Positions 42,008 to 54,253 of a stretch of 64,000 nucleotides of DNA are shown here, in pieces. Source of the stretch: Gymnopus androsaceus JB14 (lineage: Eukaryota > Basidiomycota > Agaricomycetes > Agaricales > Omphalotaceae); the NCBI GenBank assembly GCA_009733575.1, contig ML769584.1, forward strand, positions 62,001-126,000, written 5' to 3'. Under the pieces are notes generated by a model. It saw only the letters and a list, made by a program, of their open reading frames with translations. It made no database searches and had not been told where the DNA came from. Position 1 is the first letter of the stretch; each line of letters opens with the position of its first letter. Made by a program: the position numbers and the translations under genes.

Positions 42008-45000
42008 CTATAATTCCACATCCTCACTGGACACCACAGTTACACGCCCTCCTCTAGCACCATACTTTCCTCCGTTGGTACGCAAACATGCTTCTTGGAG
42101 CAGTTGGTTGTACGTCGGCGGCGCCTCACCCGTCTCATTCATATGCCCCGCAACAAGGTCTTCAAATTCCTGTGGCACCTTCAGGCCACCTCCTGCCCTA
42201 AAGCTCCCGTCGCGGCTAGAGATGGACTGATTTGTTTGTCGTCGTTCGACGCTAGCCCTTCCCAAACCCGACAAACCCGAGGTGCGGTTATTATTCCGCA
42301 TCAGAGCTGGATGCATGCTGTAGGCGCTACTCGTGCTCGTACTCCCGGAAGAGAAGGACATTCGTTGTTGGGAAGATATTTTGGATTTTTTCTGTGTATA
42401 TTGCTCTATCGTGGTCGGCGGAGGTGGAGGAAGCGGCATGAGAGGAGGTGGGGCAAGTGGCGGTGGCGGAGGCAGAGGAAGCAGTCGGAGGTGAGCCGGG
42501 TAAGCGGCCTCGATCTCTCTTTCTCCTCTCCTCCTCTTCTTCTTCCTTCGTTCCTCTTCCTCCCTTCTTTCCCTTCTCTCCCTTATCCTTTCCCTTCTTT
42601 GTTCCTTCTGCACTCTCGCTGTTCTTTTGATACCTGCTTCATCCGTGCTTTCATTACGCATGGACAACAGTCGGACGGGGACGCGGCCGGTACTCCAGCC
42701 ATTATACTCAACCCCGCCCCCGCGCTTGAGATTGAGGGTGAGATTGAGCTCAGTCCATCGAGAGGAATCGATTCAGAATACTGGGACTGGATATCCAAGG
42801 AAGAGTCTTCAGTGTACCCTGGGAGAGAGGCAAATTCGAGGTTGCAGCGACACTAGGAGAGAGATCAAGATATAGCCCAATGAAACAAAAAAAAATGCTT
42901 GTACTCACAGAAAGAATTTGTACAGGTGTCTGCACCACGATATCAAACAACTTTGCTTTCTTTTTAGGCTTTGATGAGGGTATCGTCTTTGGATCCCTTC
43001 CATCTTGGCCGGACCGTCCCCCGCTTGCCAGTCTGAGCAGAAGGAACCAAGTCTTCTTGCTCCTCCTCCTCCTCTACCGCCACCGGTTCTGGCCGCTCCA
43101 CTCGGATAACACACTTTAACAAATGACTTATTGTCACATTACTCCTCCGATTCTTATTCGATGGCAGGAGGCCACGACCAATATCGACTTTGCTCTTGTC
43201 CTTCTTGCCCGAAACCCGATAGCTCTTCTTCGGCAGTCAAATTTGACGAATGTGCTAAAGGGAGCGGGAGGGCAAGGGATACGGACCATGGGCCAGGGCC
43301 CATGAGATTCGATGCGAGCTCGGAGAGAGCGTCAGGGGAATATGCGGGATTGGGGTTGAGACGCGTCAGAGTCGTAGCTCAAGTCGTCTTCGTCGTCGTC
43401 TCTCTTCCTCTCTTCTTCAACCTCCGATTCCCTCATCCTCTCCAAGAGGCTCCTCTTCATCACATCCCAAAGCGGACTCTTCCGTAACGCCTCCGGGTCG
43501 TCCGATTCGAGTGGGAGGATATGTTTAAGCTCTTTTACCTTTTCTTTGCTTTGGTATTTTTCTTCTTTTACAGATAAGAGTGGTATAGATAGCACAGGAT
43601 CGGTGCGCGCCACACGCTTGAATTGTGTGTGATATTCAATTTTCTCTGTTTAAGAGAGATAGAGAGAAATAAGTGAACAAAAAGGCTGTCGAAGAAAAAG
43701 ACCCACGTTCAAGCGTGACTCCAAGTCGATGCACTCGTACCTTATCCAGTGGCATAAGAGTAAGTTCGATGGGTATAACACCGCCGATACAGAAACATCG
43801 TCCGGAGATGGCGATGAGGTACTGGAGGCTACCGGGATTGGGATTAGCTGAGCATTGAGAAAGCGCTCGGGCTTGGCGTCATGTTCGGTTGAGCACCATG
43901 TAATAACGGTACTCCTCCATCCCAAGTCCTTTCTACAACCACAGTCTCTCCGTTAACCCCATCCTCGCCATCGTCCTCTCCTGGGCCACTAACCACGAGT
44001 ACTTCTTGGGTGACTTGCATCTTTGAAAAATAATTGAGACGATATCGTGAATAGACGATGATCAAATATCTCACCTTGGACGCAAACGCGCCTGGACGAT
44101 GTACTGACGCTTTGAGTTGCCACCGGAGCGTCGACTGTGGCAAGTAGGTATCCGAGAGTGAAGACAGTGGCTTCTGATGAGAAGAACTAGGTATCTAACG
44201 TAGGCGGAGCATGTCCAGGGATTTGGAAAAGGATATGGGTACGTATACGTTCCTTTGGCAAAGTCTTTCCATCTAGGGTTTTCATTGGCACCACTGTTAG
44301 TGGGTGAACGTGGAGACGGCGAAGGAGTTCGAAAGGAAGACGGAGCGAAGCTGATGTGAGATGGAGCTTGGGAGTCGGCTATAGATCTGGATGAGGAGGA
44401 TGCACGGCGATCAGTTCTGATAGATGGAGGGGGAGAGGCAAAAGAACTGGCAGCTGAATGGGAGTTTATGGAATTGTTACTCCTTGGAGTGGAACTCGAG
44501 GAAATGTCGAGGACTCCCAGCTCTGCCTCTCCCGGTCTCGAACTCGTGCTCATACGCTCCCTTACTCTCCCTCTCCCCTCCTCCTCTTCCATATCAACAG
44601 TCGTAGTCTTTCTCTTTCTTTTCCAGGGTAACGACAATGACCTCCTTTTCTTGCTGTCGGTAGTGTTTGTAGTAGCGATAGAAGCAGCACTCGACCCGCT
44701 AATCCCACTGACACCACTCCGAGTGCTCACCCCACTCGAGCTTGGCCGACTGGAGTAAGAACTTTGGCTTGGGTCCCTGTGAGCCTGAGTAGTAACGTCC
44801 TTTGTAGGTCCTTTGGATTTCGAGCGAGAGCGAGATCTCACCGCCTTGACGAGACGACTGCCCAACGCCGCCAGACTAAAACGAGATTTCTTTCGGCCAC
44901 GAGAGAGTTCCTCAGTCTCATCATTATGAGCATGGGTAGAGGGGGTATATTGGGACCGAAAGTACATGCTTGGGGTAGGGGTTATCTGTGTTTGAGCATG

Positions 45001-46085
45001 TGCGCGCGCATGAGCTTGAGCATACTCGTATGCATCTATACCAGTCGGGCTTGGCCCTTCTTCTTCTTCTTCTACAGGGGGAGACGTAACCGGGGAGGGA
45101 CTAGCGATAAAGTCGCTTGATACCAGCGGACCTCTCGCTACCATATGTGGGCGGGAGGTAGTTGGGTTACTCGCATAAGGATGCGGGAGTGGCGGAAGTG
45201 GCGGAAGGGGTTCTTGGGGAGCAGACCGAGTAGGCTTGGATCGAGACCGTCTACCACTACTGCTATTCGGTGCATGCTCTCTCGACCCATGAACGCCAGG
45301 CTGAAAGGTGATCCGAGATTCTTCGTATACGTGGGAGGTCGAATTGACGGAGTCTCTATTATCGTTATTGTTGTCGTCGTTCACAGCGTCAGGGGAATAA
45401 GGCGGAGGTGAGTTGGGTATTGGTATCGGTAATGGTGGGACAGATACTGGCGCAGGCCGTCTCGTCCACGAGCTATCGACGCTCATCGCACGTCGAGGTG
45501 TTACAGTCCCAGACGTTTGACTGCGAATGGATCTGACGTCTGGTGACATCCATCCGCCGATGCTTCCTGTCGGCGATGAGGGCAAACTATCGAAGATATC
45601 GATACTGTTATCATCCAGGACCAGAAATGATTCTGCATCCTGGGAGGAGACTATAGCCGAAAACACAGTCTCAGTACTTGAGAATACTTTGTGTGATTCG
45701 GTTAAAGGCACGTCTCTTCCATGTGTTCCTGCATAAGTACAAGTTTAGCATCATTATCCCTATTAGAAAGTCGAGCGAACGCACCCTCAGGCCAAACCGT
45801 GATACTCTTCGCCGCCAACTCCAGTACGATCCTATTTATCCTCGTGGGTTTAACCAACTCGAGCGTCAACAACCCCCTCAACATTGTCGGCCGCGAATCA
45901 TTATATCGATTTCTCCCTGTACTGTCGTTCGTCCGAAGAAACACCGCTGACTCTGCTAGGCGAATTGAGAGAGTATTTTTCGACGGTCCGGCATGCGACG
46001 AGTCGGAATTATTAATATTATTCGAGGGCTTCGATCTGGATGACCTGGCAGAGAGTGCAGAAGAGATGATGGAGGAGGTATCCAT
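42008..46085 (-). CDS. Alpha-arrestin-type (ART) ubiquitin-ligase adaptor
   Basis: A long protein (over 1,000 residues) in several exons. The arrestin N-domain starts at 46,085 and shows LSIRLAESAVFLR, then RGLLTLELVKPTRINRIVLE. A Ser/Pro-rich insert with SPPPYSP (about 45,400) follows. The fold continues with DFAKGTYTYP, WQLKASVHRPGAFASK, a GGVIPIELTLMPLDK segment, the C-domain (ARTDPVLSIPLLSVK; LPLESDDPEALRKSPLW), KLFDIVVQTPVQILS and CRCNLEFASLPGY. A basic and polyproline tail ends in EAPPTYNQLL (about 42,100). The PPxY motifs would recruit a Rsp5/Nedd4-type ligase to membrane transporters. Around 44,190-44,230 the canonical IPGHAPPTL is in the +1 frame; dropping one A restores it, but the next intron fits the uncorrected frame, so the local model is uncertain. 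Confidence 0.82.
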
Positions 46086-48376
46086 GGAGGATCAGACTGG
46101 GGAGAGGCAGGGAAGGAACGAAACGTCCAAGCGACTCTAGAAGTATTTGTTGGTTAGCGTTAATGAATCTAATCTATCTTGCGTCCTCTTTCGTACTCAT
46201 GCACTTTTTAGTTTTCGTTAAATGCGACGTTGCCGATGTCCCGTTGTCGAGTCCCGTTGTCGAGTTCCGTTGTCGAGTTCAAAGATTCAATACACCAAAC
46301 TGGACTGAATGTCCGTTGCTGTGCAATCTGCTCCAAGAGACGGTAGCAGACGGCAGACGATACAGTAGCAACCACCTCGGTCTGGGTTAGGTTGTCCTGG
46401 GTCCTGGGTTCTGTGCTGGCACTGTGACAGAGATAGAGACCGAGACAGAGAGCAGAACAGAACAGAACAGAACAGACAGCAGTAGTACACTATTCCTTTC
46501 CCGCATTATTCCAAGTAGGTCTTATGCCATTATGGCATTACGGCAGCCACGCATAATGCACTATAACCGCATTTCGGTAGGCAAATTCGAAGCCCAGTGA
46601 TTCTAATTGCTGAAGGTCTGCTAGGCTGAGTGATGCTAATTGGACGGGACCGCGGAAAAGAACAAACAACCTTTACGGCTGTCACTCATTAGTATTATGA
46701 ACTATCTGATTGGTCCTGATGGTCTCGACGGTCTCGCCATTCTCCAGTCCGAGGTAAAATAGGAGGAATCTTTCCATATGAGGAAGGGAAGGAAAAATGA
46801 GGACGTTCAGCGTGCAGAAAAGAATGCTGGAATGACATACAGACTTACAGTAACACGTAACATAAGTTGTCGGTCTGACAGTGCCTCTAATTCTTCTCTT
46901 TACGGAGATATGAAAGGTCGTACGAGTTTATTTATTTCGAGATTCCGAATTGTACGAGTCACATTCTTCTGAAGATTCAGGCGGAAGAGAATCTGATCTA
47001 GAGAGAAATAGCTTATATGATATATCAAGAACGCATTTATCGGTAGCCATCTACCTGCAGGCTCCAGATATCGTTTGGTTTTCGGGCCTGAAATCCAGTC
47101 GCGTCTGCTTGAACTTCAACTTTGACTGAGCTGCGAGTTTAAATTCCTCAGTTTGCCATCACAGAAGTTGGTGTTCACCGATAGTCTCCCACTCCCAAGA
47201 TCCACCGTCTTAAGGCTCCCTAATAGCTCGACCTATATGTACAGAAGAAAAAAGCGGGACGCCATTCGGCACTCAAAATCCGAGCTACCAGATATGGAAG
47301 ATTGACATACAGTAAGTAACATATGTCAGTTGTACGTTGGTGCCTTGAATTCTTCTCTTTATGGAGAGATTTGAAAGGTCGTACGAAGACATATACGGAT
47401 TGAAAGAAGGAAGCGCGTACGAGTCCGACCATGATCATTTGAGAGTCCCTTCAAGTGACCACCTGGTTTCAAGTCGATCTGAAGAACTGCTAAGAAATCA
47501 AGTCATACTATACCTACCTGCAGGTCCCAGTGTACATCAAGCCCTTTATCAACGCATTAAATTTTCACTTATCATTAATTAACGTTGTTGATATGATATC
47601 TGTTGTGGTTTGAGTGACGTTCAAGTTGTTTGGAATTGGACCCAGTGTACAGGCTCGAGTCGCGAAACAGAAGTGCTTCAGTCGCGCTGAAATAGCACGA
47701 TCATTTCACTGGAATAGATACGAAGTATTGCAGACTATCACAGAGGTCTTACCGATAGTCTCAGAGTCTCAACATCCACGACGTTCTCCATAGCATCCAC
47801 CTCATCAGCTAGGTTTCTTTGAGGGATCTAATACTTCTCTTTACGAAGACATTTGAAACTTGGTCGTAGGGAAGGGATTTTGCGTTTATTTTATGACGTA
47901 CAGCTCATGATTTAGATCGTGAAGTTAGAATCAAAAATTGAAGCTTGCTGTATGTGGTTCAGGCATTAGAAGCAGCAACGCGAGATAATATTTTCTTCAG
48001 CTAGTGTTAATTACCATACCCTCAAAGATCACGCTAGACTAGCACTTAGTACTATTATTCCAAGTAGCCTGCCGAAAAACGCAGCTGATTGTTCAGGACT
48101 GAGACTTAAGGACGAGCTGATGAGGCACACACATCAATCGGCACGTCAAAGCGTCGGATTTCGAACGCAGATAATATAAATTTGAACACATCATTCGGAT
48201 GGACTTTTATATCATACTTGGAAAAAGAAAACTTTTGATAACTCCACACGCATCAGTCTTCACTCCAAAAACACAGAAACATGAAGCAAGTGCTCGTTGA
48301 GAACCTAGGATTCGTTGTAAGTATGTATTGTCAATGGATGTAAACGCACGAGTACCTTGAACAAACGAGAGCAAGA
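46086..48376. other. Intergenic region with degenerate repeats
   Basis: No supported gene over about 2.3 kb. Three diverged copies of a segment (TTCTCTTTA(C/T)G(G/A)AGA near 46,892, 47,351 and 47,831, with companions CTACCTGCAGG and ACCGATAGTCTC) are spaced about 460-480 bp apart. Confidence 0.6.
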
Positions 48377-49205
48377 TCAGATTTGAAGGCTGATGGTTGC
48401 CTGACCACTTCCAGAGAGCGACTCCACTGCCACAATCTGGTAGTTCAATGTACCCAAGTCCATTCCGAGCGAACGCCAAGCATTGACGTGGTTCGCCACC
48501 GTGACTGTTCCACTGGTACGCCCACTTTCGCGGACAGAGATGTACTGGTTAAAGGTCGCGGTGCCTTGAATGGAGGGCTGGTTCACTTGCTCATGGATAA
48601 AGATATTGTACGCCGATCCATCAGAAGTAACGGTGCCCTTTTGTGTGGCCTCGAAGGTAATGTCAAAGTGACCGCCGTTGTTGAATTCGTTGATGTAATA
48701 TTCGACCAGAGGGTTCTCCGACCAACCTGTATACGGTTCACCGAACGTCAGCTGTGATAATCTAAATATTAGTCGAGAAGACTTGGGACCAACCATAGAC
48801 AGAAAGGATAACAGCAGAAGAAGGGTTGGGCTCAAAAGAGCCACCAAAAGTGATTTCCCTAGAGTATTTTGAAACGGATTTAGTGACTGTAAGATGCACA
48901 TACGGCTGTATAACTCACGCGGATGTGCTTCCAGGGTTTTGACCCTGACCAGCGACGAAATCGCCACTTCCATCCCACGTAATCTCATACTCTCCACTGG
49001 CGATGTTGGTAAAAACGGCGTCGAAACCAGAGTTAAAGAAGGACCAGAATGAGCCGTCGAAGGTGCCTTGGCCAGGTTGTTCTTGACTCTGTCGAGCAGT
49101 CAACTCTTCGCGAAGCTGGCGCATAGCTGTCAAGTTGCCCGCGAAGGCAGAAACTCCTACGACTGAGACTGCGGCAATGGAAAGCAGAGAGGTTAAGAAC
49201 ACCAT
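48377..49205 (-). CDS. Secreted GH11 endo-1,4-beta-xylanase
   Basis: Cleaves xylan outside the cell. The protein starts at 49,205 with a signal peptide (MVFLTSLLSIAAVSVVGVSA), then an approximately 25-residue propeptide-like stretch. The GH11 jelly-roll follows: FVAGQGQNPGS, then after an intron ITFGGSFEPNPSSAVILSVY, and across a second intron (GTTGGTCC donor to CCGTATACAG acceptor) WSENPLVEYYI with the nucleophile Glu. Next come GTVTSDGSAYNIF, NQPSIQGTATFNQYISVR and RTSGTVTVANHVNAW. The acid/base Glu lies in IVAVES, where most family members have VATEG. The end GQATISLQI is typical. Both catalytic Glu residues are present, so activity is likely. Confidence 0.92.
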
Positions 49206-50524
49206 GATGATGATTAGCCGTTCCAAACTAGGGAGCAACTTGAAGCTTCAAGCCCTTATAAGCGTTCACGTTGCTATAGGTAACCATTAGCCCTCACATG
49301 AGCTTGCTGAAATTGCATGGGAGTTGAAAGTAGTTATGGGGAAGTCGTCGGGCAAACCTCGACAGTTCTGCTCACATGAGCATCTATGCACATCACGGCG
49401 GGCACTTTTGGGAGGTCCCTCCTACAGACCACAACCGAGCATGATTGTGCGCTAAACGCAATAAAAAAACATTTGCTCGTTTCCACTTGTAATCTTGAAT
49501 TGGTTTCGGATGAGCGAGGATCAATATCGGACCTTTCTTCGATTAATACTGTTGTAACTGTTGTACCCGAACCCAAGTGAGAACATCGATGAAAGCGAGG
49601 CAGGATTATACTCCGCTAATAATCCCCGATATGTGTCAAGTGGTCGAGAGATAAAAAAGGGCGGGGTATCATGAGTTCAAAACAGAGGGAAATGAACGAG
49701 AAAATAGAGGGGATAAGAGAGAAAAAGCAACCCAATGGGTGCACTGTAGTGCCTTCGGCTTCTCTAACACGCGCAAACCTAAAAGTCTAGTTTATGTTTA
49801 TCAGCCGTCTAATCAACGTCTTTTCCATCTCTGGCATCCAAATAGCACGTGGGTGGTGGGTGCGAAAGGTCAAGGGAGGCTATGAAGGAGAGGAGGTACA
49901 TTCTCGAGTCCATCGACGGCCTACTAGACGTTGCAGCGTTCAGACCACGTCTGTGATCCATTCGTCCTATTCGTTGACGGACTGGAGTGTTTCCAAGATT
50001 CCGCGTTACCCTAAGTCATCGACGACGACTCATGCAATGAGCGCCGGGAGTAGACGAGCACAAAATATCCCTCGCCGATAAATCGCCATAGTACTGAACT
50101 CCGTTTGTTCATGGGACACAATTTCACTCGAAATACCATCTTCCACCATCCTCTCTATCGATGACGAAGTATGTAGAAGCTGCTAGGTAATCTTCAGCTG
50201 ATTGATGTTCGTTCGCATTACAGACCCAAACCATACCGCCGGATGAGAACTCGGAAGCCCGACCGAGACGGTTACTAAACACATGCCGTAGGCGGAAGTA
50301 AAGGAGTGGAAGCCAGAGTAGAGTCAGTCGCCCAGATAAGGCGAAGGAAGATGGTATGTTGGAAGGTGAAGTACAGGATGACGAGATTTGGAGAGTGAAA
50401 AAAAATGGAAGAGGGAAAGATGGGGGCAGAGGCGGAAGGAGAAGAGAAAGAAGGAGGAGGAAAAATCGTCATAGCGTTTGAAAGAACATACCAGATTAAC
50501 AGCCCATAAATTGCCTATACTCGC
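49206..50524. other. Intergenic region
   Basis: Contains the xylanase upstream region and, at about 50,070-50,150, a dispersed repeat also found near 59,660. No firm gene. Confidence 0.5.
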
Positions 50525-50836
50525 CCAGACATCCCCATCGACATCGAAGGAAGTACAGTCCGCGAATTTCGTCTTAAACTGCCTGCGGTAGAATCATTGA
50601 AGGTAATAATTGAGCTTGAGGTGCCACAGATTGCTCAATCGAGCGGTGGAATGTGAAAGAACCAGGCACTGCAAAAAACTTTTGAGGGATCGACAGAAGA
50701 AGAATCCAAAGGAACGCTTTCTCTATACGACACTTTCCGACGTTATGGCAAATCGGATTCCTTATCTTTTGACGTTCGGTATGTACATAGGAAGGAAGGA
50801 AGAAGATTTTATTACACGGCACGGTCCACGATCTGA
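50525..50836 (+). CDS. Coding-like segment, unidentified
   Basis: Not recognised. DIPIDIEGSTVREFRLKLPA (about 50,530) ends at a plausible GTAATA donor (50,601). A downstream stretch, KGTLSLYDTFRRYGKSDSLS then FDVRYVHRKEGRRFYYTARS, stops at 50,834-50,836. A TGA near 50,655 between them implies an intron or decay. It could be the 3' part of an unannotated gene. Confidence 0.28.
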
Positions 50837-51104
50837 ACGCCGGAGTCGTTGAAAGGTTGAAAAGACGCCCATCTAGACGCTCATCGTTTGCTTGATTGTC
50901 TTCAGTGACAGTGTATATGCGACTACAAGAGTTGGTCGGACATCCTTCTCTCCTAGACTAGGCACTGACTTCTTTATGTCACACTCTACGAATTCAGACT
51001 ATTGAGCCGGGACAGCCTTAATGTGGGTGACGCGGACACTTAGAGGATCTAATTAAGTGCTGTCTCAGAGTTCAGATTTATTGACGCTACCTCGAGATAC
51101 ATGC

Positions 51105-52645
51105 TCAAACTCTTTGTCGGTCTCTATATTCCTCTTGTTTCCTCTTGCAGATCTCCTTATGCGAGGGCCAATGTGATTTCTGACAGGCCCTACTACAGTA
51201 CCATTCCTATCAAAGTTGAATCAAACGTTTCAATTCAGTAGATGCAGCATGAACGTACGGAGCAGGCGCACTTACTTCCTTACATCCGCTGCACTTTTGC
51301 CACTGCGCAGCTTGCTCTTCCAAACGGCGGCAGGTCGGATCGCTGCAAGGTCGTAAAACGGCAGCGGTAACTACCGCGTCGCTCTTCACCCAATTCCAGA
51401 CATCGTCTTTTGACCAGAGGTCCTGCGCTAGCCAGAGGTGATCCCGAGCATCCTCAACACCATTGTGAAGTCGCACAGGGTGGGTATCACCATTCACTAG
51501 AGTCATAGTAATCCTGTATCAGAGCGAGAAAGACAGATTGGAGAAGATAAGGAAAATGACTGACTACGCTCCTTGAATTTTCCAATTACTTTAATCAAAA
51601 CATGCGGGTACTGGACAGCGATATGGAGGTACTGTCTCGACAGCTCGACATCTCCATACAGCATGAAAGCAGATAGAGTAGCAGAGTGGATCATCTGCAG
51701 GTCAACATACTTCGACATACGCTCAATTTCGGCCTTGGTGAGCGGCTTTTTGAATGGCGCCTTAAATTTGATCCCTTTAGGTAGTTCGTCGCTACTGCTC
51801 CAGTCTGAAAGCCACTGCTGACAAAAGTATAGCGCGTCGGCAGGACGACCAACGTGGAGGAGGAGCGGAGCCATCCATGCGCGTTGGCCCATATTATCAC
51901 TTTCACAAAGACGGAGAATCTCTATGTTTTGCTTTCTACGAGTTCGTCAAAATAGATTCAAGTTCAGTAAGTCGGAGAAAGTGAATTCAACAGTCACTTA
52001 CACAGCCAAGTCCCACTCATGCATCTGAATATACAGTTGGGTCATATTTCTGAGCAAACGCATGTATGGACGAGTGCCGGGGATTCCCCAAAAGTTGGGA
52101 GCACCATAGGACGCGTTATCATCGAAGCAATCAGGGGCAATGTCATTTTGCAGGTGACTTCTCCCTATTAGGAATTTTAACTCATGCACCAGAGAGGATT
52201 AATGCAGATAGACCTCACCTAGAGCCTCTGCGCTTTTGAAGTAGGTAATAGCAGCAGAGGCCGGCATCATGCGCTTTGCCAGAGATACACACTCATCGAG
52301 ATTGTCGGGATCTTGTTGAGCTTTCAAGAGATAAGGCACAGCTTCTTCGATTTTGCTTTTCTCTAAAAGCTGCTTTGCTCGCTTCAGGCTGGATGACGGA
52401 TGAGTTAGGACGTTGAATGATTCATGAAGATAAAGGCAAACGGCGAACTTGGCTTCAGCCTCCTTCCATACCGCGGGTCCACCATGACCATGTCCAAGTC
52501 CAAACATTCCTTCCTTATAATAGTCGATACTCGAGAACCCGATGATGGAAGTTAGGGAGAATAGGAGAATAAGCGCCTTCACCACGGCCAGAGTCGCCAG
52601 ACTCCACGGCCACGAGGCTACCGCTGGGCCCGAATTGAACGACAT
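51105..52645 (-). CDS. TPR-like protein with C-terminal MYND zinc finger
   Basis: Begins MSFNSGPAVASWPWSLATLA at 52,645 and runs through about five exons: KQLLEKSKIEEAVPYLLKAQ, MRLLRNMTQLYIQMHEWDLA, GQRAWMAPLLLHVGRPADAL and LQMIHSATLSAFMLYGDVEL. The exon ending QWQKCSGCKE joins across an intron (about 51,200-51,277) to EWYCSRACQKSHWPSHKEIC, completing a MYND-type C4-C2HC zinc finger, and the gene stops at 51,105. Helical TPR-like repeats precede the finger. MYND fingers bind proline-rich partners. This architecture is frequent in Agaricomycetes, with roles unknown. If the last intron is missed the finger looks truncated; the spliced form is convincing. Confidence 0.75.
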
Positions 52646-53014
52646 CAGGATGAGACTGCCCTCAGAACTATCACTTATATTCCAAGCTTACAAGCAACTT
52701 CCAAGCATGCTAATTATGAATCCCACACTGTGCATTGCCAAGATCGTCTGCAGCGAAACAGTATTCAGGCGATGAAGGGGCCGGATGTTGGTATAATTAC
52801 TCTTGGTATGAGAAATACGGTATGTACCAGGGAAATATCGGAATAGTGAATTTACTGTCTGAAGGAACCTGAGGACGGTTTTTTCGGTATTCTGGGGTAG
52901 AGACTTACTCCTCCTCTGCTTCGTCTTCAGGACTACCGAAACTGAAACTACCACGAGCGGTCTTCCTCGTCTTCAACGTCAACTCAAAATGTCCATTGTA
53001 ATTTCGTGTGGAGG

Positions 53015-53833
53015 TCAAAGTACAGTAACCAGGAAATGGCAAAGGATCAGACAAGATGTGAATAGCAACAGATTTCCGATTCGTACACTCTGCGACCCGC
53101 CGAGTCGCCATCCAGAATTCTCCACCCTCCCTGTCGGTGCGGTGGGGAGCCCCGTCACAAAACTCGTCGGTGTTATTGTGGGTCCAGCGAGACTCGAGTC
53201 GGGGCCGCCTCCGAATAGTTCTGGTGACTGTACGGTGAACGTCGAGTTTAGGATCCACGACTGGAACGAATAGGGCTTAGGACCGCAGGATGTTGCATTC
53301 GCTTGAGATGGGTCGGAGGATAGTGCATAGGTTATATTGTAATGAATTGTATAGCTAAATTAGAAGAGAGTCAGTCGACGGTCGATGAATTGAAATCGGA
53401 TAACGCACTTTCCCTGTTGGTCGGCGACAATCCACCCCCATCCTCCACCACCGCCAGATGGACAGCTTAATGGCGAAGTTGATTACAATTCCGCGGAAGT
53501 GGTTCCATTTGGACTGAGTGTAAGTAACGTTCACTATGATTCCAAGTCCGTCTGAAGAGATAGGAAATACTGCGCCTGCAGGAACAGTGCTATTGAAAAG
53601 GAATATTGGAAGGCGATGGGGGGCCTATGAGATAGTCAAAAGTTGAAGGAGGTGATACTTCTTTGGCCCCAAAGCAAAGCCTTGCGTAACAGAGAAGGAC
53701 GATTAATGCAAAAGTAAGAAGGGGTGAACATTTTACAGATTGGGAGACGTAAGGCTGCCATGTGGTGCCAGTTTAAATAGTAGTCGTCATAGGCCCAAGA
53801 CTCAACAGCTTTCGCCATTGAATACAAGGCCAC
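53015..53833 (-). CDS. Putative secreted, membrane-anchored glycoprotein
   Basis: Not recognised as a family. On the minus strand the 5' part has a hydrophobic leader (CSPLLTFALIVLLCY). Later exons are rich in N-glycosylation sequons (FNST, VNVT, YNIT, ANAT, LNST) and Gly/Trp (GGGGGWGWIV). The protein ends with a hydrophobic tail (NLLLFTSCLILCHFLVTVL) just before a TGA at 53,015, as in GPI- or tail-anchored cell-surface proteins. A clear ATG in the leader frame was not found, and an in-frame TAA lies near 53,485. The exon chain is therefore uncertain and the gene may be damaged. Confidence 0.4.
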
Positions 53834-53844
53834 CGGAGGAAGTG

Positions 53845-53953
53845 ATAGAGCGTATTAGCCAGATGATACTAGAAACCTGATTGGCTAGAAATGCTCCAAC
53901 AATACAAAATTCCTAATCGAAAAAGTTTACGACGTGTGGCTAATACGCTCTAT
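53845..53953. repeat. 17-bp inverted repeat pair
   Basis: ATAGAGCGTATTAGCCA and its exact reverse complement enclose 75 bp. It is either a very small MITE or a bidirectional terminator/hairpin between two convergent-spaced genes. No target duplication is evident. Confidence 0.65.
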
Positions 53954-54253
53954 TCGTAAGTGCTTGAGTTTCAACGCGCCTCCCGTAACAGCACCAATCC
54001 CACAGCCACGTCGGTGATCGAGAGACCATGGCCATGGAGCAGTGGTAACGACTGGCGAGTTATAGAGTCACGACGCGAAATTTTAAACAGAGGTGGAGTC
54101 AGCAGCGTGCTGATTGATCACTTTTTAGTTCGGTCATATCACTACCGCAAGGTCACATTGAATTTTTGGTCAGCGACGGTTTTACAGTTAATTCAAATGC
54201 TACAAGAAATCGTTCAATCACCGACAGGACCCAACAGCACGTTCAAGCTTCAA

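Noticed and set aside
42095..42856. 253-codon open frame on the plus strand
   Set aside because: Antisense to the low-complexity Arg/Glu and polyproline tail of the arrestin gene; Ser/Arg-rich by base composition only.
52905..53258. 117-codon minus-strand frame rich in Arg and Thr
   Set aside because: Another frame of the same strand carries sequons and a hydrophobic anchor and is the likelier coding frame.
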